Assembly: GCA_050946535.1 (NCBI GenBank)
Contig: JBMNUZ010000014.1
Coordinates: 1-45,506, forward strand
Source: RUG708 sp050946535
GTDB taxonomy: Bacteria > Bacillota > Clostridia > Peptostreptococcales > Anaerovoracaceae
Direction of reading: 5' to 3'
DNA length: 45,506 nt
Shown in pieces: positions 34,054-42,919 of the stretch. Every line of letters begins with the position of its first letter. Position 1 is the first letter of the stretch. A program made the position numbers and the translations under genes. The notes beneath the pieces are model-generated. The model was not told the origin of the DNA. It worked only from the letters and a program-made list of their open reading frames with translations, and ran no database searches.

Positions 34054-36432
34054 ATGAACGAAAGAGTTTATCAGATTTTGGAATTCGACAGCGTGAAAAA
34101 AATCCTCGCTGAATACGCGCAGTCGCCGATGGCCGTCAGGGACATCGGCGCACTGGAGCCGCTTGACAAGGCGCACGAAATACGCGAGAGACTTAAAGAG
34201 ACCGACGAGGCGGTGAGCGTTATCCTGAGAAAGGGGAGCATTCCGCTCGGCGGTCTTTGCGATATAAAAAAGAAAGCGCGTTATGCCGAAAAAGGGCGTG
34301 TCCTCGGTATGGACGACCTGCTGGATGTGGCATCGAGCCTCAGAGCAGCGGCAGAAGTAAAGAAATTCCTGAGCGACGGAGAGCTGTCGGATATTCCGCT
34401 CATAAAAGAATATGGAGATCTGCTGAACGACGAAACCAGTCTTGCCGACCATATATCCAGGTGCATAATCAGCAGAGACGAAATGGCTGACAACGCCAGT
34501 CCTGCGCTCCGCGACATCAGGAGACGCATAAGCAGGGAGAGAGACAGCGCTAGGGCGCGGATCAACTCCATCATAAGTTCCCAGGCGTATAAAGACATGC
34601 TGCAGGACTCAGTCGTGACGATGCGTGACGGCAGGATGGTCATTCCCGTGAAGCAGGAACACCGCGCGAAGCTCCCGGGCGTCGTCCACGACAGCTCGGC
34701 ATCCGGTGCCACCCTTTTCATTGAGCCGCAGGCGGTAGTCGACATCAATAACGATATACGGGAACTCGAAAACAAGGAGCGGGAAGAGATCCTCCGCATC
34801 CTGAGAGTGCTTTCCGAAGAGGTGGCACAGCGCGTAAGGCAGATCGTAAACAATCAGAAATACCTCACGAGGCTCGATGTGATTTTCGCCAAGGCGCGCA
34901 TGTCTATCGAGATGAAGTGCACCGCAGCGGAGATCAGCGAAGACGGAGTGCTCGACATCAGACAGGGACGTCATCCGCTGATAGATAAGGATAAGGTCGT
35001 TCCGCTGGATATAACAGCAGGGAAGACGTACAGGACGCTGGTCATTACAGGTCCGAACACAGGAGGAAAGACGGTCGCACTCAAGACTGCCGGCCTGCTG
35101 GTCCTCATGAACCAGGCGGGAATGCATGTACCGGCCGCGCCGGGCACAGTCCTTCCGGTCATGAAAGAAATTTACGCGGACATCGGCGACGAGCAGAGCA
35201 TAGAACAGAGTCTTTCGACTTTTTCGGCCCACATGAAAAACATCGTCGAGATTACGAAAAATGCGGACAGCAGATCGTTTGTGCTGCTCGACGAGCTCGG
35301 AGCCGGAACAGATCCGGCGGAAGGCGCGGCGCTCGCGATTTCGATACTCGAGTTTCTGCGGGAAAAGGGAGCTCTCATATTCGCGACCACGCATTACAGC
35401 GAACTGAAGAAGTACGCTCTGGCTCAGGACGGAGTCGAGAATGCGTCGATGGAATTCGACGTCGAGAGACTCTGCCCGACGTACAGGATGATAATCGGAA
35501 TTCCAGGCAAGTCAAACGCGTTTGAAATCGCAAGGCGCCTGGGAATAGACGAAGAGATAATCGAAGACGCGGGTCTCAGGCTCGCAAGTACTGACGTCGA
35601 ATTCGAGGATCTCATATCGTCGATAGAGAAGGAACACAAGGCAGCCGAACGCGAACTCGCCGAGGCACGCTCGCTGCGTGAGAAGATGGAGCGCGAGGAA
35701 AGCGAATCGCGCGAGAAAATCGCTGCGATGGAAAAGAAGAGCAGCGATGCTCTCGAACGCGCAAGACAACAGGCCAGCGACATGGTCGCAGATGCGCGTG
35801 AATTTTCCGAAGAAGTCAGGAAAGAACTCAGACAGCTCAGAAAAGCCGCACCTGATGAATCGGCCGCAAAGGAACAGAAAATCCGCAGGCAGATCAGGGA
35901 AAAAGGCAGCAAGTACCGCAGCAAAGAAGAAGTCAAAAAAGCAGAGAATACTCATCCTGCCAAAAAGAGCGATATCAAGCCAGGAGGCAGAGTCAGGGTC
36001 GTAAGCCTGGATAAGAAAGGCACTATAGCAGGAATGCCTGATGACAGGGACGAAGTCCTCGTGCAGATCGGCCTCATGAAGATGAGAATACCTCTGTCGG
36101 ACATTTCTATAATCGACGACTACGGCGTGCAGAAGACGTTCGATAAAACGTCATATGGAAGAATGTACAGGCAGAAAGCGCAGACGATATCACCTGAGAT
36201 CAACGTGATAGGAATGACTCTCGACGAGGCCCGCATGGAGGTCGACAAGTACATCGACGACGCGTATATGTCCGGACTCGGTCAGGTGCGCATAATCCAC
36301 GGAAGAGGTACAGGTGTGCTGCGCAGCGGCATCAGAGAAATGCTGAAGAGGAACAAGCACGTTGACTCTTTCAGGTCTGCGGAATACAATGACGGCGGAG
36401 AAGGCGCCACAATAGTGAAACTCAGACAGTAG
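34054..36432 (+). CDS. mutS2: MutS2 ATPase/endonuclease
   Basis: A 792-residue protein. It has a helical clamp (1-300), then an ABC-type ATPase with Walker A TGPNTGGKTVALKTAG near 331, Walker B LLDELGAGTDP near 411 and TTHYSELKKYA near 449. A coiled coil spans about 515-610. A C-terminal Smr nuclease domain has IDVIGMTLDEAR and HGRGTGVLRSGI. MutS2 acts against recombination intermediates and on collided ribosomes, not in mismatch repair. It follows zapA by 23 bases and is likely cotranscribed with it. Confidence 0.96.
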   Translation: MNERVYQILEFDSVKKILAEYAQSPMAVRDIGALEPLDKAHEIRERLKETDEAVSVILRKGSIPLGGLCDIKKKARYAEKGRVLGMDDLLDVASSLRAAAEVKKFLSDGELSDIPLIKEYGDLLNDETSLADHISRCIISRDEMADNASPALRDIRRRISRERDSARARINSIISSQAYKDMLQDSVVTMRDGRMVIPVKQEHRAKLPGVVHDSSASGATLFIEPQAVVDINNDIRELENKEREEILRILRVLSEEVAQRVRQIVNNQKYLTRLDVIFAKARMSIEMKCTAAEISEDGVLDIRQGRHPLIDKDKVVPLDITAGKTYRTLVITGPNTGGKTVALKTAGLLVLMNQAGMHVPAAPGTVLPVMKEIYADIGDEQSIEQSLSTFSAHMKNIVEITKNADSRSFVLLDELGAGTDPAEGAALAISILEFLREKGALIFATTHYSELKKYALAQDGVENASMEFDVERLCPTYRMIIGIPGKSNAFEIARRLGIDEEIIEDAGLRLASTDVEFEDLISSIEKEHKAAERELAEARSLREKMEREESESREKIAAMEKKSSDALERARQQASDMVADAREFSEEVRKELRQLRKAAPDESAAKEQKIRRQIREKGSKYRSKEEVKKAENTHPAKKSDIKPGGRVRVVSLDKKGTIAGMPDDRDEVLVQIGLMKMRIPLSDISIIDDYGVQKTFDKTSYGRMYRQKAQTISPEINVIGMTLDEARMEVDKYIDDAYMSGLGQVRIIHGRGTGVLRSGIREMLKRNKHVDSFRSAEYNDGGEGATIVKLRQ

Positions 36433-36459
36433 GAAGACGTGAGGATGCAGGAATTCATG

Positions 36460-36484
36460 AGACCTGAAGAGCTTCATCAGGTCT
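36460..36484. other. Hairpin after mutS2
   Basis: AGACCTGA (36460-36467) pairs perfectly with TCAGGTCT (36477-36484), with no T-run. The rest of the 190-base gap to argS holds only a weak promoter-like TTGATT (36571) with TATTTA (36595). Confidence 0.45.
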
Positions 36485-36621
36485 GAGGAACTGCATGGCG
36501 TCTGAAAAATCTCATGCGGCCTTATGGCGCTGCACGATACGGACCTGACGCCGAGGCACTGCGGCTGTCATTGATTAAATTTGGTATAAAGAGGTATTTA
36601 TATAGAACGGAGAAACTGTAA

Positions 36622-38340
36622 ATGAAGGATCAGAAAAAAGAACTCGCCTCTGTTATCTCAGGGGCTCTGGACAACTTTGGAGAAGACGAAGCCGAAGCGC
36701 TTATCGAAACGCCGCCTGACAGCTCGATGGGAGATTTTGCATTTCCCTGCTTCAAGCTTGCAGCGGTATATCACAAAGCCCCTCAGAAAATAGCCGAGGA
36801 GCTTGCCGGAAAACTTTCCGGAAGCAGCGCATTTTCCGAAGTCAGAAATGTCAACGCTTACGTTAATTTCTTTATGAACAGGGCCGAGGTCGAGTCGGAC
36901 GTCATCGGCGAAGTTTTAGCGAAAGGAGACGACTACGGCAAGAGTGATCTGGGCGGCAACAAACCGGTTATCGTCGAGTTTTCGTCTCCGAACATAGCAA
37001 AACCGTTTCACATCGGCCATATCAGGAGCACGGTAATCGGAAATTCACTTTCCAAAATCTACAAGGCCCTGGGTTACGATGTCATCAGAATCAACCATCT
37101 CGGTGATTACGGCACTCAGTTCGGAAAGATGATCGTGGCGTACAGAAAATGGGGAAACGAGGAGGATGTAAAGCGCGAGCCTATCAAGACGCTGCTCAGC
37201 TATTACGTAAAGTTCCACGAGGAAGCTGAAAAAGACCCTTCTCTCGAGGACGAAGCGCGTGCCACATTTGCGAAACTGGAAAACGGAGATAAAGAAGAAG
37301 TCGAAATCTGGCAGTGGTTCAGAGAGGAAAGCCTCAAGGAATTCTCGTACGTTTACGATCTGCTCGGCATAGAGTTCGACTCATACGCTGGAGAGAGCTT
37401 CTATTCAGACAAGATGCCAAGAGTCGTGAAGATGATGGAGGACAAGGGGCTGCTTCAGGAATCGGAAGGCGCACAGATCGTGGATCTGAGCGATTACGAT
37501 ATGCCGCCTGCGCTCATTAAGAAGAAGGACGGCTCCACCCTTTACATAACGAGAGACATTACAGCTGCAATCTACAGAAAAGAGACGTACGATTTCTACA
37601 GAAACATCTACGTCGTGGCATCGCAGCAGACGCTTCATTTCAAACAGTTATTCAAGATCATCGAGCTCATGGGATATGACTGGGCCGATCAGTGCATTCA
37701 CGTACCGTTCGGTATGGTAAGTCTCGAGGAAGGTACCATGTCTACAAGAAAGGGAAGAGTCGTATTCCTGCTCGATGTGCTCAACAAATCGATAGAAAAG
37801 ACGAGGGAGATCATCACCGAAAAGAACGTTCCGGAGGAATTGCTCGATCAGACGGCACACGATGTCGGAATCGGTGCGGTAATCTATCAGGAGCTTTCCA
37901 ACAACAGGATCAAGGACTATACCTTCTCATGGGACAAGGTACTCGATTTCGACGGCGAGACTGGACCTTACGTCCAGTACACGCACGCAAGATGTTCCAG
38001 CGTTCTGAGAAATGATCAGGACGAAGCGGATGATCTGGCTGCTGGAAAGATTACTCCTGACATGTCTGAGCTTACAGGCGACGTGACGTATGAGCTTATC
38101 AAAGCTATTGGACGCTATCCTGACGTTGTCATCGAAGCTGCCGAAAAGTACGAGCCTTCGATCATCACGCGCCACATTACAGACATTGCGGAGCTCTTCA
38201 ACAAGTTCTATCACGATGAAAGAATTCTCGTCGACGACAAAGACGAAAGAATCGCAAAACTCGCAGTTACGGCTGCGACTAAGCAGACTATAAAGAACGG
38301 ACTGGCACTGCTCGGAATTGCGGCTCCTGACCGCATGTAA
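36622..38340 (+). CDS. argS: Arginyl-tRNA synthetase
   Basis: A 572-residue class I synthetase. It has an N-terminal Add-1 domain, HIGH motif in SSPNIAKPFHIGHIRSTVIG near 122-141, MSTRKG near 374 as the degenerate KMSKS, and a DALR anticodon-binding domain to the end. As is family-normal, it needs tRNAArg for amino-acid activation. It stands alone; ACGGAGAA precedes the ATG. Confidence 0.96.
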   Translation: MKDQKKELASVISGALDNFGEDEAEALIETPPDSSMGDFAFPCFKLAAVYHKAPQKIAEELAGKLSGSSAFSEVRNVNAYVNFFMNRAEVESDVIGEVLAKGDDYGKSDLGGNKPVIVEFSSPNIAKPFHIGHIRSTVIGNSLSKIYKALGYDVIRINHLGDYGTQFGKMIVAYRKWGNEEDVKREPIKTLLSYYVKFHEEAEKDPSLEDEARATFAKLENGDKEEVEIWQWFREESLKEFSYVYDLLGIEFDSYAGESFYSDKMPRVVKMMEDKGLLQESEGAQIVDLSDYDMPPALIKKKDGSTLYITRDITAAIYRKETYDFYRNIYVVASQQTLHFKQLFKIIELMGYDWADQCIHVPFGMVSLEEGTMSTRKGRVVFLLDVLNKSIEKTREIITEKNVPEELLDQTAHDVGIGAVIYQELSNNRIKDYTFSWDKVLDFDGETGPYVQYTHARCSSVLRNDQDEADDLAAGKITPDMSELTGDVTYELIKAIGRYPDVVIEAAEKYEPSIITRHITDIAELFNKFYHDERILVDDKDERIAKLAVTAATKQTIKNGLALLGIAAPDRM

Positions 38341-38381
38341 CTGCCGGTTGACGATACAAAGATATTTGGAGGTGCGGACCA

Positions 38382-39254
38382 GTGAGATACGAGGGTGATA
38401 TTTACAGACCACCAAGCGAGGCATACAGCTATATTCTTCAGGTTACAATAGGATGCGCTCATAACAAGTGCACATTCTGCGGATCATTCAAGGCAAAGAA
38501 ATTCAGAATCAGGCATCTCGACGAAGTCTTCGAGGATCTGGACATGGCACGCCGTTACTACAGACGTGTCGAGCGTGTTTTCCTTGCAGACGGGGATGCA
38601 CTTGTCTGCAAAAATTCATACCTCCTCGCCATTCTCGAACGCATAGAGCAATTGTTCCCTGAATGCGAGAGAGTGAGCATCTACGGCCGAGCCACAGATA
38701 TTCTGAGAAAGACAGATGAGGAACTGCTCGAGCTTAAGGAGCACAATCTCGGTATGATCTACATGGGCGTGGAATCTGGAAATCCAGAGATCCTGAAACG
38801 CATACAGAAGGGCGAGACGAGGGAACAAATGATAGAAGCCGTCAAGAAATCCGAAGGACTCGGCATTCCTGTCTCGCTGACATTCCTTTCAGGAATCGGC
38901 GGCAGGGAGCTCTGGCGCGAGAACGCGATCGATACCGGCACCATCATTTCCGAAATGGAGCCTTCGTACGCGAGTTTCCTTACCCTCATGCTTGTTCCCG
39001 GCACTCCGCTTTACGATCAGTACCAGAGAGGCGAGTTCGAGCTGCTGAGGCCGGACGAAGTCCTCAAGGAAGCCGAGCTGATGCTTGAAAACATTAATGT
39101 AAAGAAGAAATGCGTATTCAGGAGCAATCATGCCTCGAACTATGTTTCGCTGAAGGGTGATCTCCCGCAGGACAAGGAGGAAATGCTCCAGAAGCTGCGC
39201 ATAGCTCAGAACCACAGCGAAATGTGGAAAGACGAACGCTTCAGGATGCTGTGA
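38382..39254 (+). CDS. Radical SAM protein, CX4CX2C type
   Basis: A 290-residue enzyme starting with GTG at 38382 after GGAGGTGCGG. Residues 22-33 read TIGCAHNKCTFC, so the 4Fe-4S cysteines are spaced CX4CX2C instead of the common CX3CX2C. The context 'YRPPSEAYSYILQVTIGC' is typical of a widespread uncharacterised Clostridial family. Further SAM-barrel features are VFLADGDAL, MGVESGNPEIL and SLTFLSGIGG. No extra C-terminal Fe-S motif is visible. It is 13 bases before the TPR gene and probably in one unit with it. The substrate is unknown. Confidence 0.85.
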   Translation: MRYEGDIYRPPSEAYSYILQVTIGCAHNKCTFCGSFKAKKFRIRHLDEVFEDLDMARRYYRRVERVFLADGDALVCKNSYLLAILERIEQLFPECERVSIYGRATDILRKTDEELLELKEHNLGMIYMGVESGNPEILKRIQKGETREQMIEAVKKSEGLGIPVSLTFLSGIGGRELWRENAIDTGTIISEMEPSYASFLTLMLVPGTPLYDQYQRGEFELLRPDEVLKEAELMLENINVKKKCVFRSNHASNYVSLKGDLPQDKEEMLQKLRIAQNHSEMWKDERFRML

Positions 39255-39267
39255 CGGAGATGGATTC

Positions 39268-40245
39268 ATGGACGACAGACTGAACAAATATTTTGCGAAG
39301 TACGCAGAGGACTACGTGTTCCTGGAGCTCATGCCTGAATATATAAAAAAAGAGCACATAGATTTCATGCGCAATGTTCCTATGCCGGTAAAGCGCTCGG
39401 TTGTTGCAAATCTCGCCGAGGATGAAGGCATAGAATTCAAACATTTCACGCTGGGCATGATCAATATGATAGGGATCGATCCTTCTTTCAAGTACGCGAC
39501 GAAGTACGTGATGTTCCTGAAATATATGAATCCTCACATAGGAAAGGTTATCGACGACGTCGGCGTAGGGCTGGCGCAGGCAGAACATCTCGATGAAGCC
39601 TGCATTACGTTCAGGGCTGCTCTGAGCATCGATCCGGACGATCTCGACGCGCTGTACAACTATGTCCTTGTCTGCATTAATATGTACAGCAAAAGCGACG
39701 ACAGCGAATATATTGCCGATTTTAAAACAGAGGTCTTCGAAACGCTCAACCACATGGCAAGGGTTCATCCTGACTTCGACCGGACATATTATTACCTCGG
39801 CTACGCGTATCTCAACGCGGGCAGGTATGCCATGGCGGAAAGAGAGTGGCGCGAGTTTCTGCGGCTTTCAGGACCGGGAGACCAGCGCACGGAGATCGAG
39901 GGCAGGCTCGACGATATGAAGGATGCGGTGAGAATCGAGAAGGCTTATCATCAGGTTATCGGAGGAAAGTGGGAAGAAGGTATTAAGGTACTCGAGGAGT
40001 ACAAAGATACCGAAATGATGGACTGGTGGCCTCTGAGTTACTATCTGGGAGTTGGATACAACCGTCTCGGAAGGTACGAGGAGGCTCTTGAGATGCTGAA
40101 GTATGCCGTGAAAAAGAATCCGTCGAGTCCGGAAATATGCGCGGAACTGGTAATTGTGAACAATGCGCTCGGCGACGAGGTCAATGCCGAAAAATACCGC
40201 CGCAAGATCAAGATACTGAACACTCCCGTCACGGATGACGACTGA
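39268..40245 (+). CDS. Tetratricopeptide-repeat protein
   Basis: A 325-residue soluble protein without signal peptide or membrane span. TPR-like helical pairs can be read at about 100-135 (AQAEHLDEACITFRAALSID), 168-205 (YYYLGYAYLNAGRYAMAERE) and 255-290 (YYLGVGYNRLGRYEEALEML). The N-terminal 90 residues are not recognised. It is probably a scaffold. The close link to the radical SAM gene hints at a shared process, but no partner is evident. Confidence 0.75.
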   Translation: MDDRLNKYFAKYAEDYVFLELMPEYIKKEHIDFMRNVPMPVKRSVVANLAEDEGIEFKHFTLGMINMIGIDPSFKYATKYVMFLKYMNPHIGKVIDDVGVGLAQAEHLDEACITFRAALSIDPDDLDALYNYVLVCINMYSKSDDSEYIADFKTEVFETLNHMARVHPDFDRTYYYLGYAYLNAGRYAMAEREWREFLRLSGPGDQRTEIEGRLDDMKDAVRIEKAYHQVIGGKWEEGIKVLEEYKDTEMMDWWPLSYYLGVGYNRLGRYEEALEMLKYAVKKNPSSPEICAELVIVNNALGDEVNAEKYRRKIKILNTPVTDDD

Positions 40246-40277
40246 GACAAATAACCTGCAGGAAAGGGAAAGAAATT

Positions 40278-40958
40278 TTGCTTGGAACAATAGTCAATAC
40301 AGCCTGTATAGCGGCAGGAAGCATCGGAGGAGCGCTTCTTCACAGAGGCATTAAGGAAAAGTATTCCGAGGCTCTTTATACCGCTATGGGCCTTGCAGCG
40401 GCGGGGCTTGGCATAAACACAATAGTCACATATATGCCGAAGAGCGATTACCCGGTGCTGTTTATCGTAAGCCTTGCTCTTGGGATACTGATCGGCACCG
40501 CGATCGATATAGACGGTAGGTTCAACAAGCTGGTATCCGGGAAATCGGGAGGCAATCTGGCGCAGGGCCTGAGCACTGGAATAATGCTATACTGCATAGG
40601 TGCTCTTTCGATTCTCGGTCCGATTCAGAGTGCACTTTACGGCGACAACACATACTTGTTTACCAATGCGACGCTTGATCTGATCACGTCGGCAGTGCTC
40701 GCTTCCACATATGGAATAGGGATGATCGCAGCTGCGCCGGTGCTTTTCTGCTGGCAGGGAGGCATTTACCTGCTCGCCCTCTGGCTCGGCAACTTCATGT
40801 CTGATGCGCTTATGGCCGAGATTTCGATCGTAGGAGGGTTCATGATCGCTGCATCCGGGCTTTCAATACTGAAAATAGGTAATTTCAAAACTATGAACAT
40901 GCTGCCTGCTCTTGCGGTGCCACCGGTCTGGTTTATAATCATTCATTTCGTCAACTGA
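40278..40958 (+). CDS. DUF554 membrane protein
   Basis: A 226-residue hydrophobic protein, start TTG at 40278 preceded by GGAAAGGGAAAG. It has about seven spans, with LGTIVNTACIAAGSIGGALL at the N-terminus and GLSTGIMLYCIGALSILGPIQ near 95, both hallmarks of DUF554. Function unknown; a transporter role has been suggested for relatives. It lies 32 bases after the TPR gene. Confidence 0.85.
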   Translation: MLGTIVNTACIAAGSIGGALLHRGIKEKYSEALYTAMGLAAAGLGINTIVTYMPKSDYPVLFIVSLALGILIGTAIDIDGRFNKLVSGKSGGNLAQGLSTGIMLYCIGALSILGPIQSALYGDNTYLFTNATLDLITSAVLASTYGIGMIAAAPVLFCWQGGIYLLALWLGNFMSDALMAEISIVGGFMIAASGLSILKIGNFKTMNMLPALAVPPVWFIIIHFVN

Positions 40959-40999
40959 TTACGATCGTTTTAGGAACTGAAGGAACGGGGCGTCAGGAT

Positions 41000-41021
41000 C
41001 GGGAAATCTGTCCCGGTTTTT
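41000..41021 (+). terminator. Weak terminator after DUF554 gene
   Basis: CGGGA (41000-41004) pairs with TCCCG (41011-41015), then GTTTTT. It is short, but well placed 42 bases after the stop. The rest of 41022-41136 is featureless. Confidence 0.45.
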
Positions 41022-41136
41022 GGAGGCCGGCCAGCTGCTGCAGTCCCTACGTACAGCCGTAAGAACGCTGTGTATGAGCAGCCTTGTGTTTGCAAAGGAA
41101 TAGTAAAAAATATTTAAAAAAAACAATCTATAAATG

Positions 41137-41165
41137 TTGACAAAGGGTTCTGCGATCTCTATAAT
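41137..41165 (+). promoter_or_regulatory. Consensus sigma-A promoter of the tRNA operon
   Basis: TTGACA (41137-41142), exactly 17 bases, TATAAT (41160-41165). Both hexamers match the consensus completely, as expected for a strong stable-RNA promoter, and the first tRNA starts 52 bases later. Confidence 0.9.
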
Positions 41166-41216
41166 GTTTATTGTTGTCAGTCAGTTAAAGTTACTGGCTG
41201 GCGATAGTTTGGGCAT

Positions 41217-41291
<75 letters not shown>

Positions 41292-41307
41292 TTTTTTATT
41301 CAATTTC

Positions 41308-41396
41308 GCCGGGGTGGCGGAATTGGCAGACGCCCGGGACTTAAAATCCCGTGGGTAGTAATACCCGTACCGGTTCGACCCCGGTTCCCGGCACCA
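41308..41396 (+). tRNA. tRNA-Leu(UAA)
   Basis: Class II tRNA with a long variable arm (GGGTAGTAATACCC). Acceptor GCCGGGG pairs with TCCCGGC, with one G-U. Anticodon loop CTTAAAA (UAA) on a CGGGA/TCCCG stem, T-loop GGTTCGACCCC, and encoded CCA at 41394-41396. Confidence 0.96.
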
Positions 41397-41419
41397 TCTC
41401 CAATGATTTACAAAGACAT

Positions 41420-41495
<76 letters not shown>

Positions 41496-41500
41496 GTTAA

Positions 41501-41536
41501 AACCGTTGAAGTTTCAGACTTCAGCGGTTATTTTTT
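41501..41536 (+). terminator. Intrinsic terminator of the tRNA operon
   Basis: AACCGTTGAAGT (41501-41512) pairs with ACTTCAGCGGTT (41518-41529), with one G-U, then ATTTTTT. On the minus strand it is followed by TTTT only, so it may weakly stop the converging integrase transcript too. Confidence 0.9.
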
Positions 41537-41561
41537 ATGCCCGAGTTCCTGCGTCTGGAGG

Positions 41562-42644
41562 TCAGTTTTTCCCCCTTTTTCCCTGTTTAGATGTTGCACT
41601 GGGTGTTGCACTCACATCGGCGCCTAATACCCTGCCCGCGTCTCTTAGATCGTCGCTCTCGAGGTTGGTGTAAATGTTGGCTGTGAGCTTTATGTCGGCG
41701 TGGCCCATCAGCTTCTGCGCGACTCTGATATCGATGCCTCTGCGCGCCAGATCGGTGCAGTACTCATGACGAAGACAGTAGGGAACCAGATCGTCGGCGA
41801 GGGGATAGGGCGGGATCAGAGCGTTGCGATAGGTCCTGCAGCCCATTGCCAGGTTGATCTGCCTTGTATATGAGTTCCACAGATACCTGCGTTTGTTTTC
41901 GTTGATCGGCGCTCCTGTGGCTGTCTGAGCAATATAATCATCGGGCGGCGTATCTTTTATAAGGTCCCAGAATTCCATCGGGACAGGAACGTATCTGTCG
42001 GCGTTGTCGGTCTTTGTTCCCCTGATATGCAGCATCGCCGTACCATCTTTAACCGACAGATCATAGCCTTTACATTCCGCGGCTTCTGAAGGCCTGCATC
42101 CGCAAAACAGCATCAGCAGATAGTAATAGTATCTGCGGTCAGTAAGTCCGATCTGAATGAAGTACTTCCGCTCGTTTGCAGTGAGCGCTCTTCGGTGATG
42201 CTTGTACCCGACCGGCTTCTGCAGACCTTCCGTCGGGTCCTTTGCAATCAGGCCGTTATGCAGAGCGTATCTGAAAATGAATTTCAGCGCCTGGTAGACC
42301 TCGTTGACCTGGGTCCGGGAATTTCCCTGCTGGGTGTTTAGTACGTTCTGCAGATGCATGGGCTTTATATCTATGAGTCTCATGTCTCCGATCGGTTCCA
42401 GTATGCAGTGTCTGACACGGGCCAGAAACTTTTTTCTGGTGACTTCCGACTGATTGACCTTGTATGTCTCGATGCACTGCTCTGTCCACGACTTAAGGGT
42501 CATTTCCGGACGAAGTGTCTCAGGATCCTGCTCCAGCTGTATCTTTTTCTGCTCCACTTTGGAGTAGACCTCCTTTAAAGTCTGCCCACGAATATAGTAA
42601 CGCTTTCCGTTGTAAGAAAACGTTTTGGTATACTTGTAGTCCAT
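41562..42644 (-). CDS. int: Phage-type tyrosine integrase
   Basis: A 360-residue site-specific recombinase. It has an N-terminal AP2-like arm-binding region (1-50), SAM-like core-binding domain (50-140) and catalytic domain with Arg184 (CRPSEA), Arg292-His293 (YCLRHEYCTDLA), His315 (LMGHADI) and nucleophile Tyr325 (ANIYTN). The usual His of HxLRH is Tyr289, a variant I remember from Firmicutes phage integrases, so it is probably still active. GGAGG lies 6 bases upstream of the ATG. Placement, with its 3' end at the initiator tRNA, is the standard layout of an integrated element. Leftward transcription must start in or beyond the CRISPR-like repeats. Confidence 0.95.
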   Translation of the reverse strand: MDYKYTKTFSYNGKRYYIRGQTLKEVYSKVEQKKIQLEQDPETLRPEMTLKSWTEQCIETYKVNQSEVTRKKFLARVRHCILEPIGDMRLIDIKPMHLQNVLNTQQGNSRTQVNEVYQALKFIFRYALHNGLIAKDPTEGLQKPVGYKHHRRALTANERKYFIQIGLTDRRYYYYLLMLFCGCRPSEAAECKGYDLSVKDGTAMLHIRGTKTDNADRYVPVPMEFWDLIKDTPPDDYIAQTATGAPINENKRRYLWNSYTRQINLAMGCRTYRNALIPPYPLADDLVPYCLRHEYCTDLARRGIDIRVAQKLMGHADIKLTANIYTNLESDDLRDAGRVLGADVSATPSATSKQGKRGKN

Positions 42645-42694
42645 AATTCCTCCTTTATGGTAAAATAAAGATGATCCGTATTAGACAGCGCAGA

Positions 42695-42843
42695 GTTTTC
42701 CCCGCATACGCGGGGGTGATCCTTGAAACAATATTTGTTACAGGCGTCATTGCTTGTTTTCCCCGCATACGCGGGGGGATCCGCGGTGTAACGACTTGAC
42801 ACGGAACAAGTCTGGCACATCCTCGCATGAGCGAGGTTGGCTC
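42695..42843 (+). CRISPR. Orphan mini-CRISPR array, type I-E-like repeats, two 33-base spacers
   Basis: Repeat 1 (42695-42722, 28 bases) begins GTTTTCCCCGCATACG and ends GGGGGTGATCC. Repeat 2 (42756-42782) is identical except for one deleted T. Repeat 3 (42816-42843) is degenerate but keeps the hairpin as CCTCGCATGAGCGAGG. Both spacers are exactly 33 bases (42723-42755 and 42783-42815), the type I-E size. The palindromic CCCCGC-ATAC-GCGGGG core and GTTTTCCCC...TGATCC ends match the repeat form of type I-E systems in Gram-positives. Decay at the right end suggests the leader is on the left, where only 50 bases separate it from the integrase start. No cas gene is in the window. Spacer 2 contains an inverted repeat GACTTG/CAAGTC, so it might be an operator rather than a captured spacer. 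Confidence 0.8.
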
Positions 42844-42883
42844 GGCGTTGTCTGATACTAAATTTCTTTACTTCATATAGCTA

Positions 42884-42913
42884 TTGACCTGTAAAGCACA
42901 ATTGTAATATACT
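42884..42913 (+). promoter_or_regulatory. Promoter in front of the small-RNA candidate
   Basis: TTGACC (42884-42889), 18 bases, TATACT (42908-42913). Transcription would begin near 42920, where the outer stem of the structured region begins. No plus-strand gene follows. Confidence 0.6.
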
Positions 42914-42919
42914 AAATAG

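Noticed and set aside
34609..35394. 261-codon minus-strand frame opposite mutS2
   Set aside because: Complete overlap with conserved MutS2 ATPase motifs; no RBS; composition typical of antisense shadow.
41562..42644. Integrase inactivated by Tyr in place of the HxLRH histidine
   Set aside because: All other catalytic residues are present and, as far as I recall, this substitution is frequent in Firmicutes phage integrases.
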